From Lachnospiraceae bacterium UBA4631 (lineage in GTDB: Bacteria; Bacillota; Clostridia; Lachnospirales; Lachnospiraceae): DNA of 52,581 bases. Shown here one piece after another: positions 17,892 through 26,657 of this stretch. Numbering within the stretch: the stretch's first letter is position 1; the number at the start of each line of letters is the position of its first letter. Below the pieces are notes generated by a model. The model worked only from the letters and a program-made list of their open reading frames with translations, was not told where the DNA came from and did not search any database. The translations under genes and the position numbers were made by a program. Where the stretch lies: contig DHMX01000009.1 in the NCBI GenBank assembly GCA_002406015.1, positions 1-52,581 on the forward strand, written 5' to 3'.

Positions 17892-19139
17892 TTAAAGTCC
17901 TTTTTGTAAGTGTGCAACCGGAAGATAGATAGGAAGCCCATTCTGGTATTTCAAATCCGGTTCTCCCTGTATAAGTGGTCTCATATAATTTAATAATTCC
18001 GGAGTTACGTCATTTCCTGCCGGGCTAATCCATTGGCTAGGTACGGATTTTGCCTGATTGGCAATGGCATCTACAGGCGAAAAATGAATATTGATACAGT
18101 ATGGATTCTCGCTGGTACGATGCATGGTCAGCATACACATAGTTTGACCCTGCTCTGCACCCTCGACAGCTTTACAGCCTAATTGAAAGGATTCGTTCAA
18201 ATCTGTAAGAGAAGCCGTATGAGATGCACAACGCTGCAAAACATTTAATTCAATGGAACGTACCTTTACGCCTAATTGTTCCTTTACCATATATTCTAAC
18301 GCTTTGCCGGTTCCGCTTAGCTGACTGTGACCGAAGGTATCGGCGGCAGCGGTGGTTGCACTGATATAATTACCGTCTGCATCACGAATACCCTCCGATA
18401 CGGCAACAATTACGTTGTTTTGTGTTGCAAGTAAGGCTTCGACATCATGAATGAAAGCATCCTTTGAAAAAGCAACCTCAGGAAGATAAATTAAATGAGG
18501 TGCGGTGCTGTAATCATTTCGTGCGAGTGCTGCCGCCGCTGTTAACCAGCCGGCATCCCGCCCCATGATTTCGACAATGGTAACACTCTTAACGGCGTAG
18601 ATAAACGTATCATGGGCAATTTCCAACAGGGAAGATGCAACGAACTTAGCGGCTGAGCCATAGCCCGGAGTGTGGTCTGTAATACATAAGTCATTGTCAA
18701 TGGTCTTTGGGATTCCGATAATGGAAACCGGACTGCCGATAGAGGCACCGTAATGACCAAGCTTCATAACGGTATCCATAGAATCGTTACCGCCTATGTA
18801 AAAGAAGGCATGAATATTCATTTCCTCGAAGAAATTAAAAATTGCCTGATAGGGAGCCGGGTCATCCTGAACTTCCGGAAGCTTGTATCGGCATGAGCCA
18901 AGATACATAGCCGGAGAGGTCTTAAGTAAATCAATAAAATGAGGAATAGACTGACTTCGTTCCGTAAGGTTCATAATACGATGGTTTAAAATACCCAGAA
19001 TCCCATTTAATGAGCCGTAAATCGTATGGAATTCTTCGCTGGAGAAAACTCCCTGAATTACGCCTGCCAGACTTGCATTGATTGCGGCAGTAGGTCCCCC
19101 CGATTGTGCAACAATGCAGTTTTTTTCAGTAGTTGACAT
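17892..19139 (-). CDS. pfp: Phosphofructokinase, probably pyrophosphate-dependent
   Basis: A 415-residue PFK-family enzyme phosphorylating fructose 6-phosphate at C1. Motifs are SGGPTAAIN (13-21), IGGNDS (115-120), PKTIDND (144-150) with the catalytic Asp, and MGRDAGWLTAAAAL. Asp119 where ATP enzymes have Gly, and Lys145 where they have Gly, are features of PPi-dependent PFKs, so PPi is the predicted donor and the reaction may be reversible. The usual GGDDS is GGNDS here. It is transcribed away from DUF2156 behind a palindromic divergent promoter, with AAAGGAG before its start. An ATP-dependent activity is the alternative. Confidence 0.88.
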   Translation of the reverse strand: MSTTEKNCIVAQSGGPTAAINASLAGVIQGVFSSEEFHTIYGSLNGILGILNHRIMNLTERSQSIPHFIDLLKTSPAMYLGSCRYKLPEVQDDPAPYQAIFNFFEEMNIHAFFYIGGNDSMDTVMKLGHYGASIGSPVSIIGIPKTIDNDLCITDHTPGYGSAAKFVASSLLEIAHDTFIYAVKSVTIVEIMGRDAGWLTAAAALARNDYSTAPHLIYLPEVAFSKDAFIHDVEALLATQNNVIVAVSEGIRDADGNYISATTAAADTFGHSQLSGTGKALEYMVKEQLGVKVRSIELNVLQRCASHTASLTDLNESFQLGCKAVEGAEQGQTMCMLTMHRTSENPYCINIHFSPVDAIANQAKSVPSQWISPAGNDVTPELLNYMRPLIQGEPDLKYQNGLPIYLPVAHLQKGL

Positions 19140-19174
19140 AATAAATCTCCTTTAGTATTTGTTCATTTATAATA

Positions 19175-19202
19175 AGTATAAACAAATTCTAAAAAAGTGC
19201 AA
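19175..19202 (-). promoter_or_regulatory. pfp promoter
   Basis: On the minus strand TTGCAC (19197-19202) and TATACT (19175-19180) are 16 bases apart. The -35 lies inside one arm of the palindrome shared with the divergent gene. Confidence 0.5.
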
Positions 19203-19223
19203 TGGGAAAGGTTTGCACTTTTT
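19192..19223. promoter_or_regulatory. Palindromic operator candidate between divergent genes
   Basis: AAAAAGTGCAA (19192-19202) and TTGCACTTTTT (19213-19223) are perfect 11-bp inverted repeats separated by 10 bases. Each arm holds the -35 hexamer of one of two divergent promoters. A terminator is not expected between divergent starts, so a dimeric repressor or activator site is the simplest reading. Confidence 0.55.
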
Positions 19224-19239
19224 CAAAAAATGGTATAAA
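19213..19239 (+). promoter_or_regulatory. Promoter of the DUF2156 gene
   Basis: TTGCAC (19213-19218) and TATAAA (19234-19239) are 15 bases apart, a slightly short spacer. It mirrors the pfp promoter around the shared palindrome. Confidence 0.4.
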
Positions 19240-19290
19240 GTCCACTATGGACAGAGATGCTATACATAAGTATGCAGGAGGAAACAGAAA

Positions 19291-20220
19291 ATGGGTCTGA
19301 TATTTAAAAAGCCGACAATAAAAGATAGTGAATGGCTGCACAAGCTGTTAGAAAACAATCATTATCGGGGATGCGAATTAAGTGCGTCCAATATGATTCT
19401 GTTGTCGGATTATTATCATATAGAGGTTGCGGAAATAGAACAGGTATTGATTACAAGAGTGCAGGGAGAAAACGGAAGGATACGGTTATCCTATCCGATA
19501 GGTGCTGGAAGTGAAGAACAGGAGAAGCATATATTTGATATGGAGCTGGAATTATTCCGTACATGGGAGCAGGCTCCTTGTTTTGGGCTGATTGACCCGG
19601 AAATGTATGAAAGAATCCAAAGCTGGTATCCGCAAAGATTTCAGATACAGTATGAGCGGGACTGGGCGGATTATATATATGCCTGCGAAAAGCTTACGAC
19701 GCTTGCGGGTAAGAAGCTGCATGGAAAGAGAAACCATATTAAGCAGTTTCAGACGCAGAATCCGGAATGGGTGTATGAGACAATTGATGAAACGAATGTG
19801 GAAGCGTGCATCGATATGGCAAAAAAATGGTGCAGAGACAACTGCTGTCAGGAGGATGACGAAAAAGAGGAGGAATTTCATCTGGTAATTCAGGCACTCC
19901 GGAATCATCAGGCACTTGGAATGAAGGGTGGTTTGCTGCGAACTGCACAAGGAGTTGTGGCATTTACGCTAGGCTGTCCGGTTACCAAGGATACCTTTGA
20001 TGTCAGCTTTGAGAAGGCGTATAGTGAGGTACATGGGGCATATCCGATGATAAATCAACAGTTTGTACAGCATGAGCTGCAGCAATATAAGTATATAAAT
20101 CGTGAAGAAGATGTAGGGGTAGAAGGGCTGAGAAAGGCGAAGCTTTCTTATTATCCGGAGCTTTTATTGAAAAAAGGGATTCTATATGAGACTTGTAACT
20201 TATCGGAAAGAGGGGTATAA
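19291..20220 (+). CDS. DUF2156 family (LPG synthase C-terminal-like) acyltransferase
   Basis: A 309-residue protein resembling the C-terminal aminoacyl-transferase domain of phosphatidylglycerol lysyltransferase (DUF2156), a double GNAT fold. Recognisable stretches are the KLTTLAGKKLHGKRNHIKQF region near 140-160, a GGLLRTAQGVVAFTLG strand near 215, and AYPMINQQFVQHEL near 255. It lacks the membrane domain of MprF, so it is probably a soluble acyl- or aminoacyl-transferase of unknown acceptor. GGAGG precedes the ATG. It is divergent from pfp and ends before a weak terminator. Confidence 0.8.
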   Translation: MGLIFKKPTIKDSEWLHKLLENNHYRGCELSASNMILLSDYYHIEVAEIEQVLITRVQGENGRIRLSYPIGAGSEEQEKHIFDMELELFRTWEQAPCFGLIDPEMYERIQSWYPQRFQIQYERDWADYIYACEKLTTLAGKKLHGKRNHIKQFQTQNPEWVYETIDETNVEACIDMAKKWCRDNCCQEDDEKEEEFHLVIQALRNHQALGMKGGLLRTAQGVVAFTLGCPVTKDTFDVSFEKAYSEVHGAYPMINQQFVQHELQQYKYINREEDVGVEGLRKAKLSYYPELLLKKGILYETCNLSERGV

Positions 20221-20265
20221 TGAACCGGAATAATTATAGAAAAGCAAAGTTTAGGGTTCATTTTT
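20221..20265 (+). terminator. Weak terminator after DUF2156
   Basis: TGAACC (20221-20226) pairs with GGTTCA (20255-20260), followed by five T. The stem is only six base pairs and the loop is long. Confidence 0.4.
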
Positions 20266-20313
20266 GCATGAAATGATGATAAAATGACAGCAGTAATTGA
20301 AAGGAGAGAAAGA

Positions 20314-22038
20314 ATGAGTTATTTAGATAATTATAAACTATGGTGTGAAGATTCCTATTTTGATGATGCAACAAGAGAAGAATTACTTGCGATTCAAGGA
20401 AATGAACAAGAGATAAAAGAACGTTTTTATAAGGATTTAGAGTTTGGAACCGGTGGTTTACGTGGTATTTTAGGTGCTGGTACCAATCGTATGAACATTT
20501 ATACAGTCAGAAAGGCAACACAGGGACTTGCAAATTACATAAAAATAGCAAAAGGCGAGCAGAAGGGGGTAGCAATTGCATTTGACTCCCGTCGTATGTC
20601 TACAGAGTTTGCAGATGTAGCTGCATTATGCCTGAATGCAAACGGGATTAAGTCCTATGTATTTCCATCCCTTCGTCCGACACCGGAATTATCCTTTGCG
20701 GTTCGGGAATTGGGATGTATTGCCGGAATTGTAATAACAGCAAGTCATAATCCGCCGGAATACAATGGCTATAAGGTATATTGGGAGGATGGAGCACAGG
20801 TAACACCTCCGCATGATAAGAATATTATGGCAGAGGTAGCAAAGGTGTCCGATTATCATCAGGCATTAACCATGGACAAGGATACTGCGATTGCACAGGA
20901 CTTGTATCATGTAATTGATGCATCTCTGGATGATAAGTATATGGAAGCATTAAAGAAGCAGATTATCCATCCGGAAGTAATCAAGGAAATGGCAAAGGAT
21001 ATTAAGATTGTATACACGCCATTACATGGAACCGGAAATGTTCCGGTACAGCGGGTACTGAAGGAGCTTGGATTTGAACATGTATATGTAGTTCCGGAGC
21101 AGGAAAAGCCGGATGGCAATTTCCCGACAGTATCGTATCCGAATCCGGAAGACCCTAAGGCATTTGCACTGGCATTGGCACTGGCAAAGAAGGTGGATGC
21201 GGATGTTGTATTGGCAACAGACCCGGATGCAGATAGATTGGGTGTATATGCAAAGGATACAAAGACAGGAGAGTATATCAGCTTTACCGGTAATATGTCA
21301 GGTATGCTGATTTGCGAATATATTTTGCGTGAGCGTAAGAAGGCAGGTACTTTGCCGGAGAACGGTGCTTTGGTAACTACGATAGTAACCACCAATATGA
21401 CATTCCCAATAGCGGAAGATTATGATATGAAGCTGATTGAAGTACTGACAGGCTTTAAGTATATCGGTGAACAGATTAAGCTCTTTGAACAGAATCATAC
21501 ATATGAGTATGTATTTGGATTGGAAGAAAGCTATGGCTGTCTGGCAGGTACACATTCCAGAGATAAGGATGCCTGTGTAGCAGTTATGATGCTGTGTGAG
21601 GTTGCTGCATGGTGCAAGAAGAATCATATGACCTTATGGGATCAGATGTTGAATATCTATGAAAAATACGGTTACTTCAAGGAAGGCTTACAGACAATAA
21701 CCCTGAAGGGAATCGATGGTGCAGAACAGATTCAGGGCATTATGGAAAAACTGAGAAAGAATCCGCCTAAGAAATTTGGTGATTTAGAGGTATTGGCAGT
21801 ACGGGATTATAATGCAGATACAAGAACCGATTTAAAGACCGGTGAAACGACCTCAACAGGGCTTCCGAAGTCCAATGTATTATATTGGGAATTATCGGAT
21901 TATGCGTGGTGCTGTGCAAGACCTTCCGGAACAGAGCCAAAGATTAAGTTCTATATGGGTGTAAAGGGAAGCAGTATGGAGGATTCCAAGAAGCAGCTTG
22001 AGGCATTGACAGAGGCATTGATGGAACACGTACAATAA
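20314..22038 (+). CDS. Phospho-sugar mutase (phosphoglucomutase type)
   Basis: A 574-residue alpha-D-phosphohexomutase. The RFYKDLEFGTGGLRGILGAG segment near residue 40 binds phosphate, the catalytic serine lies in VITASHNPPEYNGYK near 140, the metal-binding loop is TDPDADRLG near 300, and the sugar-binding loop is GLEESYGC near 400. The C-terminal phosphate-binding motif is ARPSGTEPKIKFY. It interconverts glucose 1- and 6-phosphate, possibly also mannose phosphates. AAAGGAGAG before ATG 20314 makes that start better than the in-frame ATG at 20284. GlmS follows 73 bases later. Confidence 0.93.
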   Translation: MSYLDNYKLWCEDSYFDDATREELLAIQGNEQEIKERFYKDLEFGTGGLRGILGAGTNRMNIYTVRKATQGLANYIKIAKGEQKGVAIAFDSRRMSTEFADVAALCLNANGIKSYVFPSLRPTPELSFAVRELGCIAGIVITASHNPPEYNGYKVYWEDGAQVTPPHDKNIMAEVAKVSDYHQALTMDKDTAIAQDLYHVIDASLDDKYMEALKKQIIHPEVIKEMAKDIKIVYTPLHGTGNVPVQRVLKELGFEHVYVVPEQEKPDGNFPTVSYPNPEDPKAFALALALAKKVDADVVLATDPDADRLGVYAKDTKTGEYISFTGNMSGMLICEYILRERKKAGTLPENGALVTTIVTTNMTFPIAEDYDMKLIEVLTGFKYIGEQIKLFEQNHTYEYVFGLEESYGCLAGTHSRDKDACVAVMMLCEVAAWCKKNHMTLWDQMLNIYEKYGYFKEGLQTITLKGIDGAEQIQGIMEKLRKNPPKKFGDLEVLAVRDYNADTRTDLKTGETTSTGLPKSNVLYWELSDYAWCCARPSGTEPKIKFYMGVKGSSMEDSKKQLEALTEALMEHVQ

Positions 22039-22111
22039 GAATGAATAGGATAGCTGGCATCATATGATAGATGTAACAGAAAAAGAATGTTCATTCTGAT
22101 GGAGGTAGATT

Positions 22112-23938
22112 ATGTGTGGAATTGTTGGATATGTAGGAGAAGAACAGGCTGCACCAATCCTGTTGGATGGTCTTGCTAAGTTGGAATATCGCGGATATGA
22201 TTCTGCGGGAATTGCGGTATATGACGGACAGGAAATTAATGTAGTAAAAGCAAAGGGCAGATTGCAGGCATTGCGGGATTTGACACAGAACGGAGCCGGA
22301 TTAAAGGGCTACGTGGGGATTGGGCATACCAGATGGGCTACGCATGGAGAACCATCTGTGCCGAATGCACATCCGCAATACAATCAAACCAAGACAATTA
22401 CAGTGGTACACAACGGTATTATTGAAAATTATCAGCCACTTCGTGAAAAATTGATTTCCAAGGGTTATCAATTCTGTTCACAGACGGATACAGAAGTAAT
22501 CGCACAGTTGTTGGATTATTATTACAAAGGAGACCCAAAGGAAGCAATTTTTAAGGTGCTGCATCGTGTTACCGGTTCCTATGCATTCGGAATCCTTTTT
22601 CAGGATCATCCGGGTAAGGTATTTGCAGTCAGAAAGGATTCACCGCTTATTGTAGGTGTATCAGAGCATGGTAACTATATTGCATCGGATGTACCGGCAA
22701 TTTTAAAGTATACAAGAAACGTATATTATATTGATAATCTGGAATTAGCAGAATTATCTATGCATGAGGTACATTTTTACAATCAGGATGAAGAAGAAAT
22801 TGTAAAAGAGCAGAAGACTGTGGAATGGGATGTAGAGGCAGCAGAAAAAGACGGCTATGAGCATTTCATGCTGAAAGAAATCTATGAGCAGCCAAAGGCA
22901 GTAGAATCAACCATTAGTCCGAGAATTAAGGATGGCAGGATTGTAATTGATGAACTGAATATGACAGAGGAAGAAATCAAGGACATCCAGAGAATTTATA
23001 TCATTGGATGCGGTTCTGCTTATCATGTTGGTGTAGTAGGAAAGTATGTGCTGGAAAAAATGACCAGAATACCGGTAGAGGTAGATTTGGCATCGGAATT
23101 TCGGTATCGAAATCCGATTCTGGTTCCGAAATCCATGGTTATTATTATCAGTCAATCCGGAGAAACCGCAGATTCTCTCGCAGCATTGCGAAAGGCACAG
23201 GAATTGGGTGCAAAGGTATTGGGAATTGTAAATGTGGTCGGAAGCAGTATCGCAAGGGAAGCAGATAATGTAATGTATACATGGGCAGGTCCGGAAATCT
23301 CGGTAGCAACCACCAAGGCATATAGCACACAGTTAACTGCTTTGTATATGCTGGGAGCGTTGTTCGGAGATTGCAGAGGTACCATCGAAAAGGAAGAATA
23401 TCAGGAAATTATTCATGAATTACAGGCTCTTCCGGAAAAGATACAGCAGCTTCTCGGAGACAAAGAGCGGATTCAGTGGTTTGCAGCGAAGTATGCAAAT
23501 GCAGAAAATGTATTCTTCATCGGACGTGGTGTGGATTATGCTTCTTCCATGGAGGGGTCTTTGAAATTAAAAGAAATTTCCTATATTCATTCCGAAGCGT
23601 ATGCTGCAGGAGAGTTGAAGCATGGAACCATTTCTTTGATAGAGGATGGAATTTTAACCGTTGCGGTTTCTACGCAGCCGGAATTATATGAAAAAATGAT
23701 TAGTAATACAGTGGAAGTAAAGACAAGAGGCTCCTATGTATTTGCTTTAATAAGTGAAGGTAATCAGGGCATGAAGGATATTGCAGATTTTGTGGTAGAA
23801 GTTCCGCACACATATCCTTGCTTTGCACCGTCCTTGTCTGTAATTCCGTTGCAATTATTCGGATATTATGTATCGGTGGCAAAGGGCTTGGATGTTGATA
23901 AGCCAAGAAATCTTGCAAAGTCCGTAACAGTAGAATAA
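22112..23938 (+). CDS. glmS: Glutamine-fructose-6-phosphate aminotransferase
   Basis: A 608-residue GlmS. Cys2 (MCGIVGYVG) is the N-terminal glutamine-hydrolysing nucleophile after Met removal. Two SIS isomerase domains follow, with GCGSAYHVG, SQSGETADS and FIGRGVDYASSMEGSLKLKEISYIHSEAYAAGE-type segments, ending in the conserved DKPRNLAKSVTVE tail. It makes glucosamine 6-phosphate for peptidoglycan. GGAGG precedes the start. The 73-base gap to the mutase is too short for a glmS ribozyme, so feedback control must act otherwise. It ends at a strong terminator. Confidence 0.97.
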   Translation: MCGIVGYVGEEQAAPILLDGLAKLEYRGYDSAGIAVYDGQEINVVKAKGRLQALRDLTQNGAGLKGYVGIGHTRWATHGEPSVPNAHPQYNQTKTITVVHNGIIENYQPLREKLISKGYQFCSQTDTEVIAQLLDYYYKGDPKEAIFKVLHRVTGSYAFGILFQDHPGKVFAVRKDSPLIVGVSEHGNYIASDVPAILKYTRNVYYIDNLELAELSMHEVHFYNQDEEEIVKEQKTVEWDVEAAEKDGYEHFMLKEIYEQPKAVESTISPRIKDGRIVIDELNMTEEEIKDIQRIYIIGCGSAYHVGVVGKYVLEKMTRIPVEVDLASEFRYRNPILVPKSMVIIISQSGETADSLAALRKAQELGAKVLGIVNVVGSSIAREADNVMYTWAGPEISVATTKAYSTQLTALYMLGALFGDCRGTIEKEEYQEIIHELQALPEKIQQLLGDKERIQWFAAKYANAENVFFIGRGVDYASSMEGSLKLKEISYIHSEAYAAGELKHGTISLIEDGILTVAVSTQPELYEKMISNTVEVKTRGSYVFALISEGNQGMKDIADFVVEVPHTYPCFAPSLSVIPLQLFGYYVSVAKGLDVDKPRNLAKSVTVE

Positions 23939-23959
23939 CAGCAGAACAAAATGAATTGA

Positions 23960-23993
23960 CAGGAATACGCATAAGAAGTGTATTCCTGTTTTT
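23960..23993 (+). terminator. Terminator after glmS
   Basis: CAGGAATAC (23960-23968) and GTATTCCTG (23980-23988) form a perfect 9-bp stem followed by five T. Confidence 0.85.
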
Positions 23994-24071
23994 GTGTTTC
24001 GGTTTTGTGTTATGGCGAATCGATGGACGGAAACGTAATAAAATATTCAGAAATTTCGATAGATTTGATAG

Positions 24072-24100
24072 TTGTACTTTTAACTTGAATTTGGTATGAT
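24072..24100 (+). promoter_or_regulatory. Promoter of the LCP gene
   Basis: TTGTAC (24072-24077) and TATGAT (24095-24100) with a 17-base spacer, about 80 bases before the start codon. Confidence 0.55.
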
Positions 24101-24183
24101 TAACAAGTCATGTTTTGTAATATTTTAGCAACAATTTGGAAATATTCATATAGTAATTTGGTGAGAAGTAAAGGATACTAACA

Positions 24184-25650
24184 ATGGAAGATAATCGAAA
24201 TCGACGTAAAATACAGAGGACAGGACCGTCAATTCCACCGGTGAAAAAACGGACAGTGGAGGAAGAACGGAGTCGAATGAAGCAGGCTAGTGCGGGATTA
24301 CTTATGCCGGGAAGTGACGTAAGTGTGGAAAAGGATATTCGGCAACGGAAGCAAAAGCAGCAAGAAGATATAGAGGGTTATAGAGCAATGAGTGAAAAAA
24401 AGGGTATGTCAAAGAAAGCATTGGCGAGAAAGAAGAAAAATAAGCGGTTATGGAAAATATTAGGGGCAGAAGTATTATTATTTGCGATTCTGATAATCGG
24501 CTATGGCGTGTTTTATGCAAATAATAAATTAGATAAGATGAATTATAATGAACTGGATGATTCGGAACTGGGAATTAATGAAGGACTTTCCAACGAGCCG
24601 GTAGACAAATATACCACGATTGCATTATTTGGTATTGATGCAAGAGATGTCAGTACGGATGCCGGAAACCGAAGCGATACCATTATGGTTGCCAGTATCA
24701 ATAATAAAACCAAGGAAGTAAGAATTGTTTCGGTTTATCGGGATAATTATTTTGAAATCGAGAATCCGAACAATGGAAAATGCGATGATATGTATACCAA
24801 GGCAACACATGCCTATGCGTATGGGGGACCAAAGGCAGCCGTTGCAACCCTGAATAAGAATCTGGATTTGCAGATTAAGGACTATGTAACTGTGAATTTT
24901 GCGTCACTGACGGATGTGATTGATGACCTTGGTGGAATCGAAGTAGAGGTTGACAGTGATGAGCTTTACGGAGTTAATCTGTATATTGCAGAGACTGCGG
25001 AGGTTGCAGGAAAGAGCTATACACCACTTACACAGACCGGTCTGGTTACGTTAGACGGATTGCAGGCAACTACCTATTGCCGGGTTCGATACGAGACCGC
25101 CGGTGGAGATATTGGACGTGCAGAGCGGCAAAGAGAAGTGATTCAGGCAATTTTGACGAAGGCAAAGAAAGCAGATTTGGCAACGCTTAACAATATTCTG
25201 GACGATGTGCTGCCTAAGATTTCTACCAGCTTATCAAAGAAGGAATTATTGTCCTTGATGTCAGGCGTTTTTGATTATAATATTACGGAGACAGAGGGCT
25301 TTCCGTTTGTGTATCGGGTGGAGAGTGCTTATGATGAGACATTAGGACAGAATCTGTCTATGATTGTATCCGGTAATCTGCAAAATAATGTTGTTTTATT
25401 GCATGAATTTTTGTATGATTCCATTCCGGCACCGGGCTATGAAGTAGGTGGCACCGGAACAACAACGGAAAGCGGCACAGGAGGCTCTACCGAAGATAAT
25501 GCGGCGGCAACAACTGCGGCAACAACCGAAGCGGTAGACCCGGATATGATATATACACCATCAAGTGAAGTAAGACGAATTAGTGATGAAATAGAAACCA
25601 ATCTCGGAGTATATCCACCGGATGATCCGGAATTTCGGGGACAATATTAA
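24184..25650 (+). CDS. LytR-CpsA-Psr family cell-wall glycopolymer ligase
   Basis: A 488-residue membrane protein. A long, very basic cytoplasmic N-terminus (1-93) precedes one transmembrane helix (about 95-115), and the LCP domain lies outside (about 140-320). Conserved LCP features include the FGIDARD and RSDTIMVASI segments, VYRDNYFEI, and the RAERQREVIQAIL helix with its arginines. A Thr/Gly/Ser/Ala-rich low-complexity stretch (about 425-455) follows. LCP proteins attach teichoic acids or capsule to peptidoglycan. The next genes (hydrolase and GH25) follow closely, suggesting an envelope operon. Confidence 0.92.
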   Translation: MEDNRNRRKIQRTGPSIPPVKKRTVEEERSRMKQASAGLLMPGSDVSVEKDIRQRKQKQQEDIEGYRAMSEKKGMSKKALARKKKNKRLWKILGAEVLLFAILIIGYGVFYANNKLDKMNYNELDDSELGINEGLSNEPVDKYTTIALFGIDARDVSTDAGNRSDTIMVASINNKTKEVRIVSVYRDNYFEIENPNNGKCDDMYTKATHAYAYGGPKAAVATLNKNLDLQIKDYVTVNFASLTDVIDDLGGIEVEVDSDELYGVNLYIAETAEVAGKSYTPLTQTGLVTLDGLQATTYCRVRYETAGGDIGRAERQREVIQAILTKAKKADLATLNNILDDVLPKISTSLSKKELLSLMSGVFDYNITETEGFPFVYRVESAYDETLGQNLSMIVSGNLQNNVVLLHEFLYDSIPAPGYEVGGTGTTTESGTGGSTEDNAAATTAATTEAVDPDMIYTPSSEVRRISDEIETNLGVYPPDDPEFRGQY

Positions 25651-25692
25651 AAGCAGGATTCAGATAGTTTGAAAGGGACGGTGAAGCCAGAT

Positions 25693-26655
25693 ATGGCAGT
25701 TGTAGAGGCACTTAGTTTTAAATCTGCGGATGAAGTTACTACAATTTATGGATATTGCTGGAAACCGGAGGGCAAGCCAAAGGCGGTTGTTCACATTTGT
25801 CATGGAATGGTAGAATATATCGAACGCTATCAGGAATTGGCAGAGCAATTATGCAGACAGGGCTATGTTGTGTATGGAGCAGATACCCTTGGACATGGAA
25901 AATCTGTAGTAAATAAGAATTGTTTTGGTCATTTTGGTGATAGTAACGGAAACTGGAAGCTTTTGTCCGATATGGTGTTGTTGCAGGGACTTGCAAAGCG
26001 GGCATATCCGGGACTTCCATATTTTATATTGGGACATAGCTTTGGTTCGTTAATGGTAAGAGAATATGTAGAACGCTTTCCGGATAGTGTAGACGGAATG
26101 ATATTGATGGGAACCATGCATCACAGCAATATGGAGGCACAACTGGGAAAGACCATTTGTAATATAATTGCCGCCACAAAAAAAGAAGGCTATCGTTATC
26201 GCAGTACCTTTGTAAATGATATGGCAATCGGTAGATTGGATAAGCACTTCCGTAAGGAAGATTTGCGGAACAGTTGGCTTTCTAAGGATCGTGAGGAGGT
26301 TGCCCTATATAATGCAAAGCCGGAATGTAATTTTATATTTACAGTCGGTGCTTATCGGGATATGATGACAGCCATTTTGGAAGTAAATGACAGAAAGAAT
26401 CTGGAACGGCTGCATACAGGAATGCCGGTATTATTAATGGCAGGAGACCAGGACCCGGTTGGACATTTTGCAAAGGGACCAAGACATCTGTATAAGGTAT
26501 ATAAAGAGCTGGGACTGGATTGCAGAATTCGGATATATAAAAATGACAGACATGAGCTGCTTCATGAGGTAGACCGGGAAAAGGTATATAAGGATATTCT
26601 TAAATGGCTGAACTACTATGTAGATAAAGATAAACCACGCATGAAAGAGAAATAA
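25693..26655 (+). CDS. Alpha/beta hydrolase (monoacylglycerol-lipase-like)
   Basis: A 320-residue serine hydrolase of the Hydrolase_4 type. It shows the oxyanion region VVHICHGMVEYIERY near residue 40, the nucleophile elbow FILGHSFGSLM near 115, an acidic site in LLMAGDQDPVGHF near 255 and the catalytic His in NDRHELLHE near 295. Family members cleave lysophospholipids or monoacylglycerols; the substrate here is unknown. The frame also allows TTG at 25669 and GTG at 25681. ATG at 25693 is preferred for spacing, with modest certainty. It sits two bases from the GH25 gene. Confidence 0.85.
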   Translation: MAVVEALSFKSADEVTTIYGYCWKPEGKPKAVVHICHGMVEYIERYQELAEQLCRQGYVVYGADTLGHGKSVVNKNCFGHFGDSNGNWKLLSDMVLLQGLAKRAYPGLPYFILGHSFGSLMVREYVERFPDSVDGMILMGTMHHSNMEAQLGKTICNIIAATKKEGYRYRSTFVNDMAIGRLDKHFRKEDLRNSWLSKDREEVALYNAKPECNFIFTVGAYRDMMTAILEVNDRKNLERLHTGMPVLLMAGDQDPVGHFAKGPRHLYKVYKELGLDCRIRIYKNDRHELLHEVDREKVYKDILKWLNYYVDKDKPRMKEK

Positions 26656-26657
26656 AC

